From Rhizobium sp. LC145 (GTDB lineage: Bacteria > Pseudomonadota > Alphaproteobacteria > Rhizobiales > Rhizobiaceae), in contig NZ_LBHV01000004.1 in NCBI RefSeq assembly GCF_001005825.1, forward strand, positions 124,001-188,000: DNA of 64,000 nucleotides, written 5' to 3'. A model generated the notes under the pieces. It had not been told where the DNA came from. It did no database searches and worked only from the letters and a program-made list of their open reading frames with translations. How positions within the stretch are numbered: the stretch's first letter is position 1; each line of letters opens with the position of its first letter. Shown in pieces: positions 34,394 through 43,511 of the stretch. Made by a program: the position numbers and the translations under genes.

Positions 34394-34711
34394 ATGCCGG
34401 TCACCTATCTCATCAAGTTCGATATCCGCCCCGAGCAGCGCGAAAGATTCATGGCGCTGCTGGGCAGCGTGCTCGACGCCATGCGGCATGAGCCCATGTT
34501 CCACGAAGCCGTTCTCCACGCGGATCCGGAAAACGAAAACCGCATGATGCTCTACGAGACCTGGGAGGATCATCGGGACGTTCTGGAGGTGCAGGTGAAG
34601 CGCCCCTATCGCAACGAATGGCAGGCCGCGCTGCCGGAGCTACTCGCAAATCCGCGCGACATCTCCGTTTGGCATCCGCTGCGGAGCGATCGGGCAAGCG
34701 GTCGCGATTGA
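34394..34711 (+). CDS. ABM-domain protein (putative quinol monooxygenase)
   Basis: A 105-residue single-domain antibiotic-biosynthesis-monooxygenase-like protein of ferredoxin-like fold. VTYLIKFDIRPEQRERFMALLG, EPMFHEAVLHADPENENRMMLYETWEDHRD and the following helix are typical of the YgiN-like group. Such proteins act on quinols or degrade reactive small molecules, and many are uncharacterised. The start at 34394 follows the strong AAGGAGAG. It is divergent from urtA but there is no evidence for a shared function. Confidence 0.82.
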   Translation: MPVTYLIKFDIRPEQRERFMALLGSVLDAMRHEPMFHEAVLHADPENENRMMLYETWEDHRDVLEVQVKRPYRNEWQAALPELLANPRDISVWHPLRSDRASGRD

Positions 34712-34759
34712 CACTTCCGAACGCCTGCGAAAGATAGGCGGCGGATGAGGAGCGCCGCC

Positions 34760-35197
34760 ATGAACGTCACCACGATCGGGTTCACGAAGACGACAGCGCA
34801 AGGCTTCTTCGGCCGCCTGAAGGAAGCCGGCGTCAAGCGGCTGATCGACGTGCGCCTCCACAACAGCTCGCAACTCGCCGGCTTCGCCAAGGCGGAAGAC
34901 CTTCCTTACTTCCTCAAGGAGCTCTGCGGCGCGGATTATGTCCACGAGCCGCTGCTGGCGCCGACCGAAGAGATCATGGGCGCGTTCAAGAAAGAGAAGG
35001 GACCTTGGGATGTTTTCCAGCGGGACTTTCTCGGCCTGATGGCCGAACGGAAGATCGAGACGCGGCTGAAGCCGGAAATGTTCAGAAATGCCTGCCTGCT
35101 CTGCTCGGAGGATACGCCGCATCATTGCCACCGGCGGCTGGTCTGCGAATACCTGAACGACAAATGGGACGGCAAGCTGCAAGTCCACCATCTGTAG
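34760..35197 (+). CDS. DUF488 family protein
   Basis: A 145-residue DUF488 protein. Signatures are TTIGFTKTTAQGFFGRLKEAGVKRLIDVRL near the N-terminus, the SSQLAGFAKAEDLPYFL stretch, and a C-terminal cysteine/histidine cluster ACLLCSEDTPHHCHRRLVCEYL. The family has no established function; the conserved LLCSE...CHR residues suggest a metal or nucleotide site. I prefer the ATG at 34760 because GAGGAGCG lies just upstream; the ATG at 34745 would overlap that site. It follows the monooxygenase-like gene by 48 bp and may be cotranscribed. Confidence 0.85.
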   Translation: MNVTTIGFTKTTAQGFFGRLKEAGVKRLIDVRLHNSSQLAGFAKAEDLPYFLKELCGADYVHEPLLAPTEEIMGAFKKEKGPWDVFQRDFLGLMAERKIETRLKPEMFRNACLLCSEDTPHHCHRRLVCEYLNDKWDGKLQVHHL

Positions 35198-35244
35198 TCG
35201 GAGCCACCGCATCAATGGGATGCGATGGCCGGTGCTGCTGCAAA

Positions 35245-37143
35245 TCAGCCGTCGATGGTGAGCGTGACGCCGGACGGGCCGTATTCGACACTTGCCTTGT
35301 GGCCTTCGATCTCGACGGCGCCGAACGTGCCAGAAACAGAACTCGCCTTGATCAGCTCGATCTTCTCGCCCGCCTTCGGCGCATAATCTTCCGGCAGGTT
35401 GACGACCAATCGCCCGGCGAGCTTGGCCGAACCCTTGACGATCAGGTGCCCGGCCGTACCCTCGCCGAGGGTGACCGCCAGGCTGCCCTTGTCTTCCTGG
35501 CTGAAATCCCCATCGATCAGCAGAGCGTCAGACGCCGCGACCACGAGATTGCCGTTGCCGACCGAGAGAGAGCCCGTTCCGACAGCCGACGGAGATCCGG
35601 CGACCAGCGCTCCCTCTTCCACCCTGGTTTCACCGGCATAGGTATTGATTCCGGCGAGAGCAAGCGTGCCTTCACCGCGCTTCACTAGTCCGCCACGGCC
35701 GCCGATATCGTTTCGCCAGGTATCGAGCGCATTAAAGCCGCCTTTGGCCGCATCCATCGCGACCGTCACATCCTGATCGAACGCGCCATATCCATCAGCG
35801 GCGGCGAAAATATTGAGGCGACCGTATCCTTCCGCATCGTCAAGCAGCGGATAGCCGGAAGCGATCGCCGTCGTCCTCAGGACTTCGCGGCGCTGCTCGG
35901 CATCGAGATAGGGCAGACGGGTCTCGAGCAGCACTTCCGCCCCCTTCGGCACCCGGGCAGGCTGATCCACCGCATGGATCGGCTGGAAGCCATAGCTTAG
36001 GCGATCGCGCACATAGGCCTGGTTTGCATCATGCTCGGCGAAGCGATCCTCTTCGGGTGATGCCGAATGGGCCAGCACGAAGAGTTCGTCTGTATCCTGG
36101 ACGCCGGTCTTCGTGGCGAGCCAGGCTTGCGTTTGCGCATAGGCGTCGCGCTTCAGGTCCGCATTTCCCGGCTTGTTGAGATTGTACGCCACCTGTGCGG
36201 TCGCCAGCACCCGGCCGCCCATCACGTCGAGCGGCGAGTGCATGCCCGCCAGAATACGGCTGTCGCCCATTTCGGTGGCGCGGGCCAGCATCTCCTGGAA
36301 ACGCTGCGGCACCAGATAGGCCATGGCGAGCGCATCGCGCCAGCCTTCGGCCGTGTGCCCGCTCGGAAAGCCGCCATCCTCGGCGGGCTTGCCGCTCTTG
36401 GCCGGTTCCAGCGTCGGCAGCACCGCGACATGCTCGCTCCAGCGATAGGGACGCGCATACTTGAAATAGCGCTTGGCCGGCTCGGTGGATGCCTCCTCAC
36501 TTGCTGCCTTGATGAAATCGACCGCCAATCCCATGTCGGGATTGGCCTCCGTCTTGGCCTCCAGGTCCGCCTTGCTGCCGGCGCCGCGATTGTTGCCCTT
36601 GTCCTCATACTTCACGGTGATCGCGTCAGCAGCGACCTCGGTGATCGTCGTCGTCTGTTTGGACCCGGCCTTCCAGGCATCCGTCAGCGGACCGAGCCCA
36701 TCAACGATGCTGGCGTTCTTGCCCCGCCGGTCGTCGAGATAGACCGCAAGGTCCTGCTCGGCCATACGCACCCGCGTGACCTTCACCACATAAGCGATAT
36801 TGGCGTCGTGAACGGCCTGGTTGACGATTCGGCCATCGGTGGGGCTGAACGGAATGCCGTCCCAATCCGTCTTGGCGACCGCCGGGCAATCGCCATTCGC
36901 CGGAGCCTCGACGCCGGCATCCACGAAAGGCGTGCGCGGCGTCCATATTTCCAGGAAACCTGAGAGAAGATGTACCGCCGCATTGGTGTTTTCCGTCGAA
37001 AAACACGCATCGCCCCGCTTGTTGGTGGCGCCGGCCTCCGCATAAGGCAGCTTGCCGGCGGTCTCCGCTCCGGCCATTGAAGGCACGAGAGAAAGCAGCG
37101 TCACCAGAGCAACAGTGGAACGGAAGTGACCCAAAGCAGACAT
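35245..37143 (-). CDS. Secreted PAP2 (class A-type) acid phosphatase with a beta-helical autotransporter-like tail
   Basis: A 632-residue exported protein. The signal peptide (VTLLSLVPSMAGA) is cleaved near residue 26. PAP2 active-site motifs are KRYFKYARP (224-232), PSGHT (260-264) and SRILAGMHSPLDVMGG (295-310). The C-terminal part has an autotransporter-associated repeat (GGLVKRGEGTLALAGINTYAGETRVEEGALVAG) followed by beta-strand-rich sequence, ending VTLTIDG. No C-terminal outer-membrane barrel is present, so it lacks the expected autotransporter translocator. It probably releases phosphate outside the cytoplasm; the substrate is unknown. Confidence 0.85.
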   Translation of the reverse strand: MSALGHFRSTVALVTLLSLVPSMAGAETAGKLPYAEAGATNKRGDACFSTENTNAAVHLLSGFLEIWTPRTPFVDAGVEAPANGDCPAVAKTDWDGIPFSPTDGRIVNQAVHDANIAYVVKVTRVRMAEQDLAVYLDDRRGKNASIVDGLGPLTDAWKAGSKQTTTITEVAADAITVKYEDKGNNRGAGSKADLEAKTEANPDMGLAVDFIKAASEEASTEPAKRYFKYARPYRWSEHVAVLPTLEPAKSGKPAEDGGFPSGHTAEGWRDALAMAYLVPQRFQEMLARATEMGDSRILAGMHSPLDVMGGRVLATAQVAYNLNKPGNADLKRDAYAQTQAWLATKTGVQDTDELFVLAHSASPEEDRFAEHDANQAYVRDRLSYGFQPIHAVDQPARVPKGAEVLLETRLPYLDAEQRREVLRTTAIASGYPLLDDAEGYGRLNIFAAADGYGAFDQDVTVAMDAAKGGFNALDTWRNDIGGRGGLVKRGEGTLALAGINTYAGETRVEEGALVAGSPSAVGTGSLSVGNGNLVVAASDALLIDGDFSQEDKGSLAVTLGEGTAGHLIVKGSAKLAGRLVVNLPEDYAPKAGEKIELIKASSVSGTFGAVEIEGHKASVEYGPSGVTLTIDG

Positions 37144-37340
37144 GTAAGCTCCCTATCGTGAAAGAATGCGCCAGCGTTTAGAAGGCATGTGTAACAGTCG
37201 CATTTCAAAAAGATGACAGGTTTTCTCTTCTTCCGGCAGATGATGGCGAATTACCCACAGCAGCCCCTTGCTTTTCCAGGTCGCCGCCGACAAACTGCCT
37301 AAATCTTAAACTTTCCTCAAAAAGAGCCAGAATTTAAGCA

Positions 37341-40300
37341 ATGGCAGCGCGGCAACGCATCATTCCCGTCCGGCGAGAATACAATCGGTGGGTCGCCAAC
37401 CAGACGCTGGAAGACTATGCGCTGCGCTTTACGGCCAAGAGCGCCCGGCGTTTTTCCTCTGAGCGTATTTCGCAGACGGCGATTGGCGCGATCTCCTTCC
37501 TTGCACTTGAAGCGATCGGCGGGGCGATCACGCTCTCCTACGGCACGACGAACGCCTTCTTCGCCATCGTCGCCGCTGCCGTCGTCATGCTGTTGGTCGG
37601 CCTGCCGATCAGCCGCTACGCGATCCGCCACGGGGTGGATATCGATCTTCTGACGCGCGGCGCGAGCTTCGGCTACATCGGCTCCACCGTCACCTCGCTC
37701 ATCTATGCGGGCTTCACCTTCATGCTGTTTGCGATCGAAGCATCGATCATGACCGGCGCGCTCTACCTCGCCTTCGGCATTCCGCCCTGGATCGGCTACA
37801 TGATCAGCGCCGTGGTGGTGATCCCGCTCGTTATCTACGGCGTGCAGATGATCTCGCGCTTCCAGCTCATCACCCAGCCTTTCTGGATCGTGCTGAACAT
37901 CCTGCCCTTTATCTTCATCGCTTTCCTCGATTGGGAAAAATTCGATCTCTGGCGGGCCTTCGCCGGCATCAACCATTCCAATGCCGAGGTCGGCGGCGCC
38001 GCACCCTTCGATCTCTTCGAATTCGGCGCGGCATCCGCCGTTATCCTCGCGCTGATGCCGCAGATCGGCGAGCAGGTGGACTTCCTCCGCTTCCTGCCGC
38101 CGGAAGGATTGCGCAAGTTCCGCCACAGGATAGCGGTATTTCTTGCCGGCTCCGGCTGGGTCGTGGTCGGCGTTCCGAAGCTGCTGGCCGGCTCCTTCCT
38201 GGCGGTGCTGACGCTTTCGACGGGCGTGCCGGTGCGCGAAGCCGCCGATCCTGCGCATATGTATCTCGCCGCTTTCGGCTACATGATCCCCAACGAGACG
38301 GCGGCACTCCTGCTGATGGCCGCCTTCGTGGCGGTCTCGCAGCTCAAGATCAACGTGATGAACGCCTATGCGGGCTCGCTCGCCTGGTCTAACTTCTTCT
38401 CGCGCCTGACCCATAGCCATCCGGGCCGTGTGGTCTGGCTGGTCTTCAACGTGGCGATCGCCCTGCTTTTGATGGAACTCGGCATATACCGGCTGCTGGA
38501 GGCGACGCTCGGCATCTTCTCCATCATCGCCATGTCTTGGCTCTGCACCATTTCGGCGGACCTGTTCATCAACAAGAAGCTCGGGCTCTCGCCGCCCGGC
38601 GTCGAATTCAAGCGCGCCCATCTTTATGATCTCAATCCGGTGGGGCTCGGCGCCATGTTCGGCTCGGCGGGCGTGGCGCTTGCCGCCCATTTCGGGCTGT
38701 TCGGCAGCCTCATGGCGTCGATGTCCACCTATGTCACGCTGATCGCCTTCGTTATTTCACCGGCGATCGCCTTCGCCACTCGCGGAAAATTCTATCTGGC
38801 CCGGAAGCCGCGACAAAGCTGGAAGAGTCTTGGTTCGATCACCTGCTCCATCTGCGAACATCCTTTCGAGCCGGAGGACATGGCCTGGTGCCCGGCCTAT
38901 GCCGCACCGATCTGCTCGCTCTGCTGCTCGCTCGACAGCCGCTGCCATGACATGTGCAAGCCACAGGCGAGAATGAATGCGCAGGTGGGCGCGGTGGCGC
39001 GCGCGGTGCTTCCCGAAACGATCGTAGAGCGGCTACGCTCGCGGCTCGGCCGCTATTCCATCACCGCCGCTGTCGCGATCTCTCTGATCGGCGCGATCCT
39101 CGCCATGATTGCTTACCAGATAGGTCAGGCCTATCCCGCCAATGCTGAAATCGTCTACGGCGCCATTCTGATCGTCTTCTTCGTCTTCGCGCTGATCGCC
39201 GGCATCGTCTCGTGGTTCTATGTGCTGGCCCATGACAGCCGCATGGTGGCCGAGGAGGAATCCTCCCGCCAGAACACGCTGCTTCTCAAGGAAATATCGG
39301 CCCACAAGAAGACGGACGCGGCGCTTCAGGACGCCAAGGAGACCGCCGAGGCCGCCAACCGCGCCAAGAGCCGCTATGTCGTGGGGCTTTCCCACGAACT
39401 GCGCACGCCGCTGAATGCCGTGCTCGGCTATGCGCAGATCCTCGAGCGCGACGAGACGATACCTCCTCCCCGGCATTCCGCGATCAAGGTGATCAAGCGC
39501 TCCGCCGACCATCTTTCCGGGCTGATCGACGGACTTCTCGATATTTCCAAGATCGAGGCCGGCCGGCTGCAGGTCTATTCGAACGAGATCAACATCCAGG
39601 ATTTCCTCGACCAGATCGTCGAGATGTTCTCCCTGCAGGCTCATGCCAAGGGACTTGCCTTCGAGCACGAACGCGCCCGCTCCCTCCCCCAATATGTCCG
39701 CACCGACGAGAAGCGGCTGCGCCAGATCCTCGTCAACCTGCTGTCGAACGCGATCAAGTTCACCGACCGGGGCAAGGTGCGTTTCGATGTCGCCTATCGC
39801 AGCCAGGTGGCGACCTTCACGGTTTCCGATACCGGCCGGGGCATAGCCGAGAAGGATCTCGGCCGCATCTACGAGCCCTTCCAGCGCGGCGAGGCCGACA
39901 GCATTAAGCCCATGCCGGGTCTCGGCCTCGGGCTCACCATCACCCAGCTTCTCACCAATACGCTCGGCGGCGAGATCAAGGTGGAAAGCGTGAAGGACGA
40001 AGGCTCCACCTTCCGGGTGCGGCTGATGCTGTCCGCCGTCGACCGTCCCAATACCGCGCCGGCGGCGGAAAAGAAGATCGTTTCCTATACGGGCCCGCGC
40101 CGCACCATCGTCGTCGTGGACGATAACGAGGACCACCGCGACCTGATGCGGGAAGTGCTGGTGCCGATGGATTTCGTGGTGCTGACTGCAAACAGCGGCC
40201 CGGACTGCCTGACCCTGATCGAGGGCGTGAAGCCGGACCTCTTCCTGATCGACATCCTAATGCCCGGCATGAACGGCTGGCAATTGCTCGCCAAGCTCAG

Positions 40301-40745
40301 GGAAATCGGCCAGACGGCCCCAATCGTCATGCTGTCCGCCAATATCAATGACGGGGTCGCGGCCAATCTCGGAGACGAGGGCCCGAACGACACCATCCCG
40401 AAGCCCGTCGATATCCGCCGCTTGAGCGACCGGTTGGCGGCGCATCTCGGCCTCGAATGGGTCTATGAAGGCGATCCCGCCTTCTCCCCCCCGCCGATGG
40501 CGAAGGCGCCGGTCAGGAGCCCGGGAAAAAACCATGTGCAGGACCTTTTGCGCCTTGGCGAAATAGGCTACGTCCGCGGCATCGAAACCAAGCTCGCCGA
40601 TATCGCCCGGATGGAGGAAAACCGGCCATTCGCCGAAGAGCTCGGCACCTATCTGCAAGCTTTCGACATGGCCGGATACATGACTTTCCTCAATCGCTTC
40701 GGCGAAGACGAGCGCTTCGGCGAAGAAAGGGCCATCGATGGCTGA
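37341..40745 (+). CDS. Hybrid histidine kinase with an NCS1-like transporter N-terminus and cysteine-rich linker
   Basis: A 1,134-residue membrane protein. Residues about 40-480 form a roughly 12-helix region resembling NCS1 nucleobase/cytosine-type permeases. Residues 502-539 hold eight cysteines (CSIC, WC, ICSLCC, RC, MC), a possible zinc-binding knuckle. Two more helices follow (about 575-595 and 605-630). HisKA has SHELRTPLNAVLGY with phospho-acceptor His685. HATPase has NLLSNAIKFTD, DTGRGIAEKD and GLGLGLTI. The REC domain has DD at 927-928 and acceptor Asp971. A helical tail lies at about 1065-1125. Its stop overlaps the start of the partner regulator. It probably senses a solute through the transporter fold. 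Confidence 0.9.
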   Translation: MAARQRIIPVRREYNRWVANQTLEDYALRFTAKSARRFSSERISQTAIGAISFLALEAIGGAITLSYGTTNAFFAIVAAAVVMLLVGLPISRYAIRHGVDIDLLTRGASFGYIGSTVTSLIYAGFTFMLFAIEASIMTGALYLAFGIPPWIGYMISAVVVIPLVIYGVQMISRFQLITQPFWIVLNILPFIFIAFLDWEKFDLWRAFAGINHSNAEVGGAAPFDLFEFGAASAVILALMPQIGEQVDFLRFLPPEGLRKFRHRIAVFLAGSGWVVVGVPKLLAGSFLAVLTLSTGVPVREAADPAHMYLAAFGYMIPNETAALLLMAAFVAVSQLKINVMNAYAGSLAWSNFFSRLTHSHPGRVVWLVFNVAIALLLMELGIYRLLEATLGIFSIIAMSWLCTISADLFINKKLGLSPPGVEFKRAHLYDLNPVGLGAMFGSAGVALAAHFGLFGSLMASMSTYVTLIAFVISPAIAFATRGKFYLARKPRQSWKSLGSITCSICEHPFEPEDMAWCPAYAAPICSLCCSLDSRCHDMCKPQARMNAQVGAVARAVLPETIVERLRSRLGRYSITAAVAISLIGAILAMIAYQIGQAYPANAEIVYGAILIVFFVFALIAGIVSWFYVLAHDSRMVAEEESSRQNTLLLKEISAHKKTDAALQDAKETAEAANRAKSRYVVGLSHELRTPLNAVLGYAQILERDETIPPPRHSAIKVIKRSADHLSGLIDGLLDISKIEAGRLQVYSNEINIQDFLDQIVEMFSLQAHAKGLAFEHERARSLPQYVRTDEKRLRQILVNLLSNAIKFTDRGKVRFDVAYRSQVATFTVSDTGRGIAEKDLGRIYEPFQRGEADSIKPMPGLGLGLTITQLLTNTLGGEIKVESVKDEGSTFRVRLMLSAVDRPNTAPAAEKKIVSYTGPRRTIVVVDDNEDHRDLMREVLVPMDFVVLTANSGPDCLTLIEGVKPDLFLIDILMPGMNGWQLLAKLREIGQTAPIVMLSANINDGVAANLGDEGPNDTIPKPVDIRRLSDRLAAHLGLEWVYEGDPAFSPPPMAKAPVRSPGKNHVQDLLRLGEIGYVRGIETKLADIARMEENRPFAEELGTYLQAFDMAGYMTFLNRFGEDERFGEERAIDG

Positions 40746-41673
40746 GACGGCCCTGCCCCGCGATATCGTGCTCCTGGTGGACGACAGTCCCGAGGCGCTC
40801 GGCTTCCTGACCGAAGCGCTCGAGCAATCCGGCTTTTCGGTGCTGATCGCCACCTCCGGCCAGTCGGCGCTCAATATCGTAGAGCGCATCACACCGGACC
40901 TCATCCTGCTCGATGCGGTCATGCCGAACATGGACGGTTTCGCCACCTGCCGGATGCTGAAGACCAATGCGGCCGTGGCGCAAGTCCCGGTGATCTTCAT
41001 GACCGGGCTGACGGAGACCGAGCACGTGGTGCATGCGCTCGATTCCGGCGGCGTCGATTACCTCACCAAGCCGATCAACATCGATGAGCTGCGCGCCCGC
41101 ATCCGGGTGCATCTTTCCAATGCCCGCTCCGCCCAGAGCGCCCGCGTGGCGCTCGATGCCGCCGGCCGGCACCTGCTGGCCGTGAGAGGCGACGGCGGCC
41201 TCCATTGGTCGACGCCGCAGGCAACGCGGCTTATCAGGACCGCCACCGGCACCGACGACGGACTCGATCTCGCCGCCCGCCATATCGCGGGCTGGCTTGC
41301 GGAGCGCGACAAGCCCGGCTTTGCCCGCGACGCCACGTTCTCCCTGCCCCGGAGCGGCCAGACGAACCTGCAGTTCGCCTATCTCGGCGCGATCGGCGCC
41401 GATGAACATCTCTTCCGGCTGACCGCGGCCAGCAACCGCGCCGATGACGAGGTGCTGCGCCAGCATTTTTCCCTCACCCCGCGTGAGTCGGAAGTGCTGC
41501 AATGGATCGCCAAGGGCAAGTCGAATCGGGACATCGGCGATATCCTGGGCCTGTCCGCCCGCACGGTGAACAAGCATCTCGAACAGATCTACGTGAAGCT
41601 CGGCGTCGAGAACCGGGCCTCAGCCGCCGTCAAGGCGGCTCATGTCCTCTACGGTGAGGAGCGGTTGGCATAG
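40738..41673 (+). CDS. LuxR-type response regulator coupled to the transporter-kinase
   Basis: A 311-residue regulator. An N-terminal receiver domain (LLVDDSPEALGFLTEAL, acceptor aspartate in LILLDAVMPNMDG, lysine in YLTKPINIDEL) is followed by a middle region of about 120 residues resembling the linker or sensor segment of this group. The C-terminal LuxR HTH has LTPRESEVLQWIAKGKSNRDIGDIL and SARTVNKHLEQIYVKLGVENR. It overlaps the kinase stop by 8 bp, so it is almost certainly the cognate regulator. Target genes are unknown; the urt palindrome is one candidate site. Confidence 0.92.
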   Translation: MAETALPRDIVLLVDDSPEALGFLTEALEQSGFSVLIATSGQSALNIVERITPDLILLDAVMPNMDGFATCRMLKTNAAVAQVPVIFMTGLTETEHVVHALDSGGVDYLTKPINIDELRARIRVHLSNARSAQSARVALDAAGRHLLAVRGDGGLHWSTPQATRLIRTATGTDDGLDLAARHIAGWLAERDKPGFARDATFSLPRSGQTNLQFAYLGAIGADEHLFRLTAASNRADDEVLRQHFSLTPRESEVLQWIAKGKSNRDIGDILGLSARTVNKHLEQIYVKLGVENRASAAVKAAHVLYGEERLA

Positions 41674-41766
41674 TCGACTAAACGATCCAGTGAATCGTTT
41701 CGAGCGACGAACGCCGCGAGCCGGAGCGAGCGCTGCCAGGGGACTGTCCGCTCGGCTGCGACGGAC

Positions 41767-42171
41767 TCAAGGCCTTCCGTCAGTAAATTCAACAAGATCC
41801 CATAGATTGCCATATAAATCTCTGAACCCGGCAACGATCCCGTAATCGGCCTTCTTGGGCTCCCGGACGAACTCGACGCCCCGGCCAAGCAAACTGTTGT
41901 AGTCCCGCCAGAAATCGTCCGTGCGCAGGAACAGAAAGACGCGGCCGCCGGCTTGGTCGCCGATGTATTCTTCCTGATGAGCATTGGCAGCGCGCGCCAG
42001 AAGCAATGAAGTGCCGCCGTCTCCCGCAGGCTTCACGACGACCCAGCGCTTGTCCTGCTCCGGCTGGTAGGTGTCCTCCACCAGAACGAAGCCGAGCTTG
42101 TTCACGTAGAAATCGATCGCTTCATCGTAGTCGCGAACGACGATGGCGATCAGCGCCAGTTGCTGGTTCAT
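41767..42171 (-). CDS. VOC-family (glyoxalase-like) protein
   Basis: A 134-residue vicinal-oxygen-chelate protein. The first beta-alpha-beta module is ALIAIVVRDYDEAIDFYVNKLGFVLVED, and the second module ends GIVAGFRDLYGNLWDLVEF, with the metal-ligand glutamate in LVEF. The start at 42171 follows GAGGAA; the longer open frame is not supported. Such proteins act as glyoxalases, dioxygenases or antibiotic-resistance proteins, and no substrate can be inferred. It is encoded just past the end of the liv cluster, separated from it by a terminator. Confidence 0.85.
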   Translation of the reverse strand: MNQQLALIAIVVRDYDEAIDFYVNKLGFVLVEDTYQPEQDKRWVVVKPAGDGGTSLLLARAANAHQEEYIGDQAGGRVFLFLRTDDFWRDYNSLLGRGVEFVREPKKADYGIVAGFRDLYGNLWDLVEFTDGRP

Positions 42172-42207
42172 TTCCTCTGTCCACCCTTCAGGCGCCCTGA
42201 ATGCAAA

Positions 42208-42230
42208 GAAGCCCGGCAATGCCGGGCTTC
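42208..42230 (-). terminator. Intrinsic terminator after livJ
   Basis: Read on the minus strand: GAAGCCCGGC-ATT-GCCGGGCTTC, a perfect 10-bp stem with a 3-base loop, followed by a T-rich TTTGCATT tail. It lies 23 bp after the livJ stop and should end the liv transcript before the VOC gene. Confidence 0.85.
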
Positions 42231-42253
42231 CAGGATGTTTCGAGCAATAAAGC

Positions 42254-43372
42254 TTACGTGCCCTGCTGCACGTAGGTGTACTTGCCGTCCGCGCCCTTCT
42301 TCCACTCGTACATGACGTAGCCGGGAAGCTTGGGGTCGCCCTTCTCGTCGAAGGAGATTTCACCCAGAACCGTCGGGAACTTGCCCGACTTCATCGCCTT
42401 AGCAACCTCCTCCGGATTGGTGGAATTTGCAGCCTTCGCGGCTCCCGCAATCGTCTGCATGGCGGCATAGGAGTAGAGCGTATAAGCTTCCGGGTTGAAG
42501 CCGGCAGCCTTGAATTTCTCGACCAGATCCTTGTTTTCCGGACGCAGCGTCGGATCGGGACCGAAAGTGTTCAGCGTGCCTTCGACGGCGTCGCCGGCGA
42601 TGGAGGCAAGTTCGTTGGAGACGATGCCGTCACCGGAAACGAGCGTTGCCTGCAGACCCTGATCCTTTGCCTGACGGATGATGAGACCGGCTTCGGTATG
42701 CAGGCCGCCCCAATAGATGACGGTGACGCCGGCTTCCTTCATCTTCGCGATCAGCGCCGAGAAATCCTTGTCGCCGACATTGACGCCTTCACGCACGACC
42801 TCGGTCAGGCCGGCGGCGTTCATCGCCTTCTTGGTTTCATCGGCAAGGCCCTGACCATAGGGGGTCTTGTCGTGGATGACGGCGATCTTGGCGTCCTTGA
42901 ACTTTTCAGCGAGATAGGCGCCGGCAATGGTGCCCTGCTGGTCGTCACGGCCGCAGGTGCGGAAGGTGTTCCAGAGACCGCGCTCGGTGAATACCGGGTT
43001 GGTTGCAGCCGGCGTGATCTCCAGGATGCCGTTTTCGGCATAGACTTCCGATGCCGGGATCGACACGCCCGAGTTGAAGTGGCCGACCACGAACTGGACG
43101 CCATCGGCTGCGAATTTGTTGGCTACGGAGACGCCCTGCTTCGGGTCGGAAACGTCGTCGCCGACTACGATCTTGATCTGCTCGCCGTTGATGCCGCCGG
43201 CCGCATTGATGTCGGCGGCGGCCTGTTCGGCGCCCTTCAGAATCTGCGCTCCGAAAGCCGCGTTCGGACCGGTGATCGGGGCACCGACCCCGACGATGAC
43301 GTCGGCCCATGCGCTGCCGCCGAAGGCGACCATGGCCGTCAGCGCAACCGCGGAAAGAAGAGACTTCTTCAT
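42254..43372 (-). CDS. livJ: Branched-chain amino-acid-type ABC binding protein LivJ/LivK
   Basis: A 372-residue periplasmic binding protein. The signal peptide ([13 protein letters not shown]) is cleaved before [18 protein letters not shown]. Family motifs include [42 protein letters not shown] and [20 protein letters not shown]. It is the last gene of the liv unit, after a small membrane protein and a 139-bp gap, so it may also have its own promoter. It likely binds leucine, isoleucine, valine or a broader set of amino acids, as in rhizobial Bra systems. Confidence 0.92.
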   Translation of the reverse strand: MKKSLLSAVALTAMVAFGGSAWADVIVGVGAPITGPNAAFGAQILKGAEQAAADINAAGGINGEQIKIVVGDDVSDPKQGVSVANKFAADGVQFVVGHFNSGVSIPASEVYAENGILEITPAATNPVFTERGLWNTFRTCGRDDQQGTIAGAYLAEKFKDAKIAVIHDKTPYGQGLADETKKAMNAAGLTEVVREGVNVGDKDFSALIAKMKEAGVTVIYWGGLHTEAGLIIRQAKDQGLQATLVSGDGIVSNELASIAGDAVEGTLNTFGPDPTLRPENKDLVEKFKAAGFNPEAYTLYSYAAMQTIAGAAKAANSTNPEEVAKAMKSGKFPTVLGEISFDEKGDPKLPGYVMYEWKKGADGKYTYVQQGT

Positions 43373-43511
43373 TGATGTACTCCCAGTTTCTTAAGCGGGT
43401 CGGGTTATAGCCAGCGCAATCCCCACCAATACTGCGCCGGAAGTTGTTCCACTCTGGGTTTCCACTTGAGGTTTTTACCCAAGCCAATCTGATGGCAGAA
43501 AACTCTGCCTG

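Noticed and set aside
40738-41673. Calling the kinase-regulator pair CrbSR or CbrAB
   Set aside because: Those systems have SSS-type transporter modules, and CbrB is an NtrC-type regulator; the N-terminus here looks NCS1-like and the regulator is LuxR-type.
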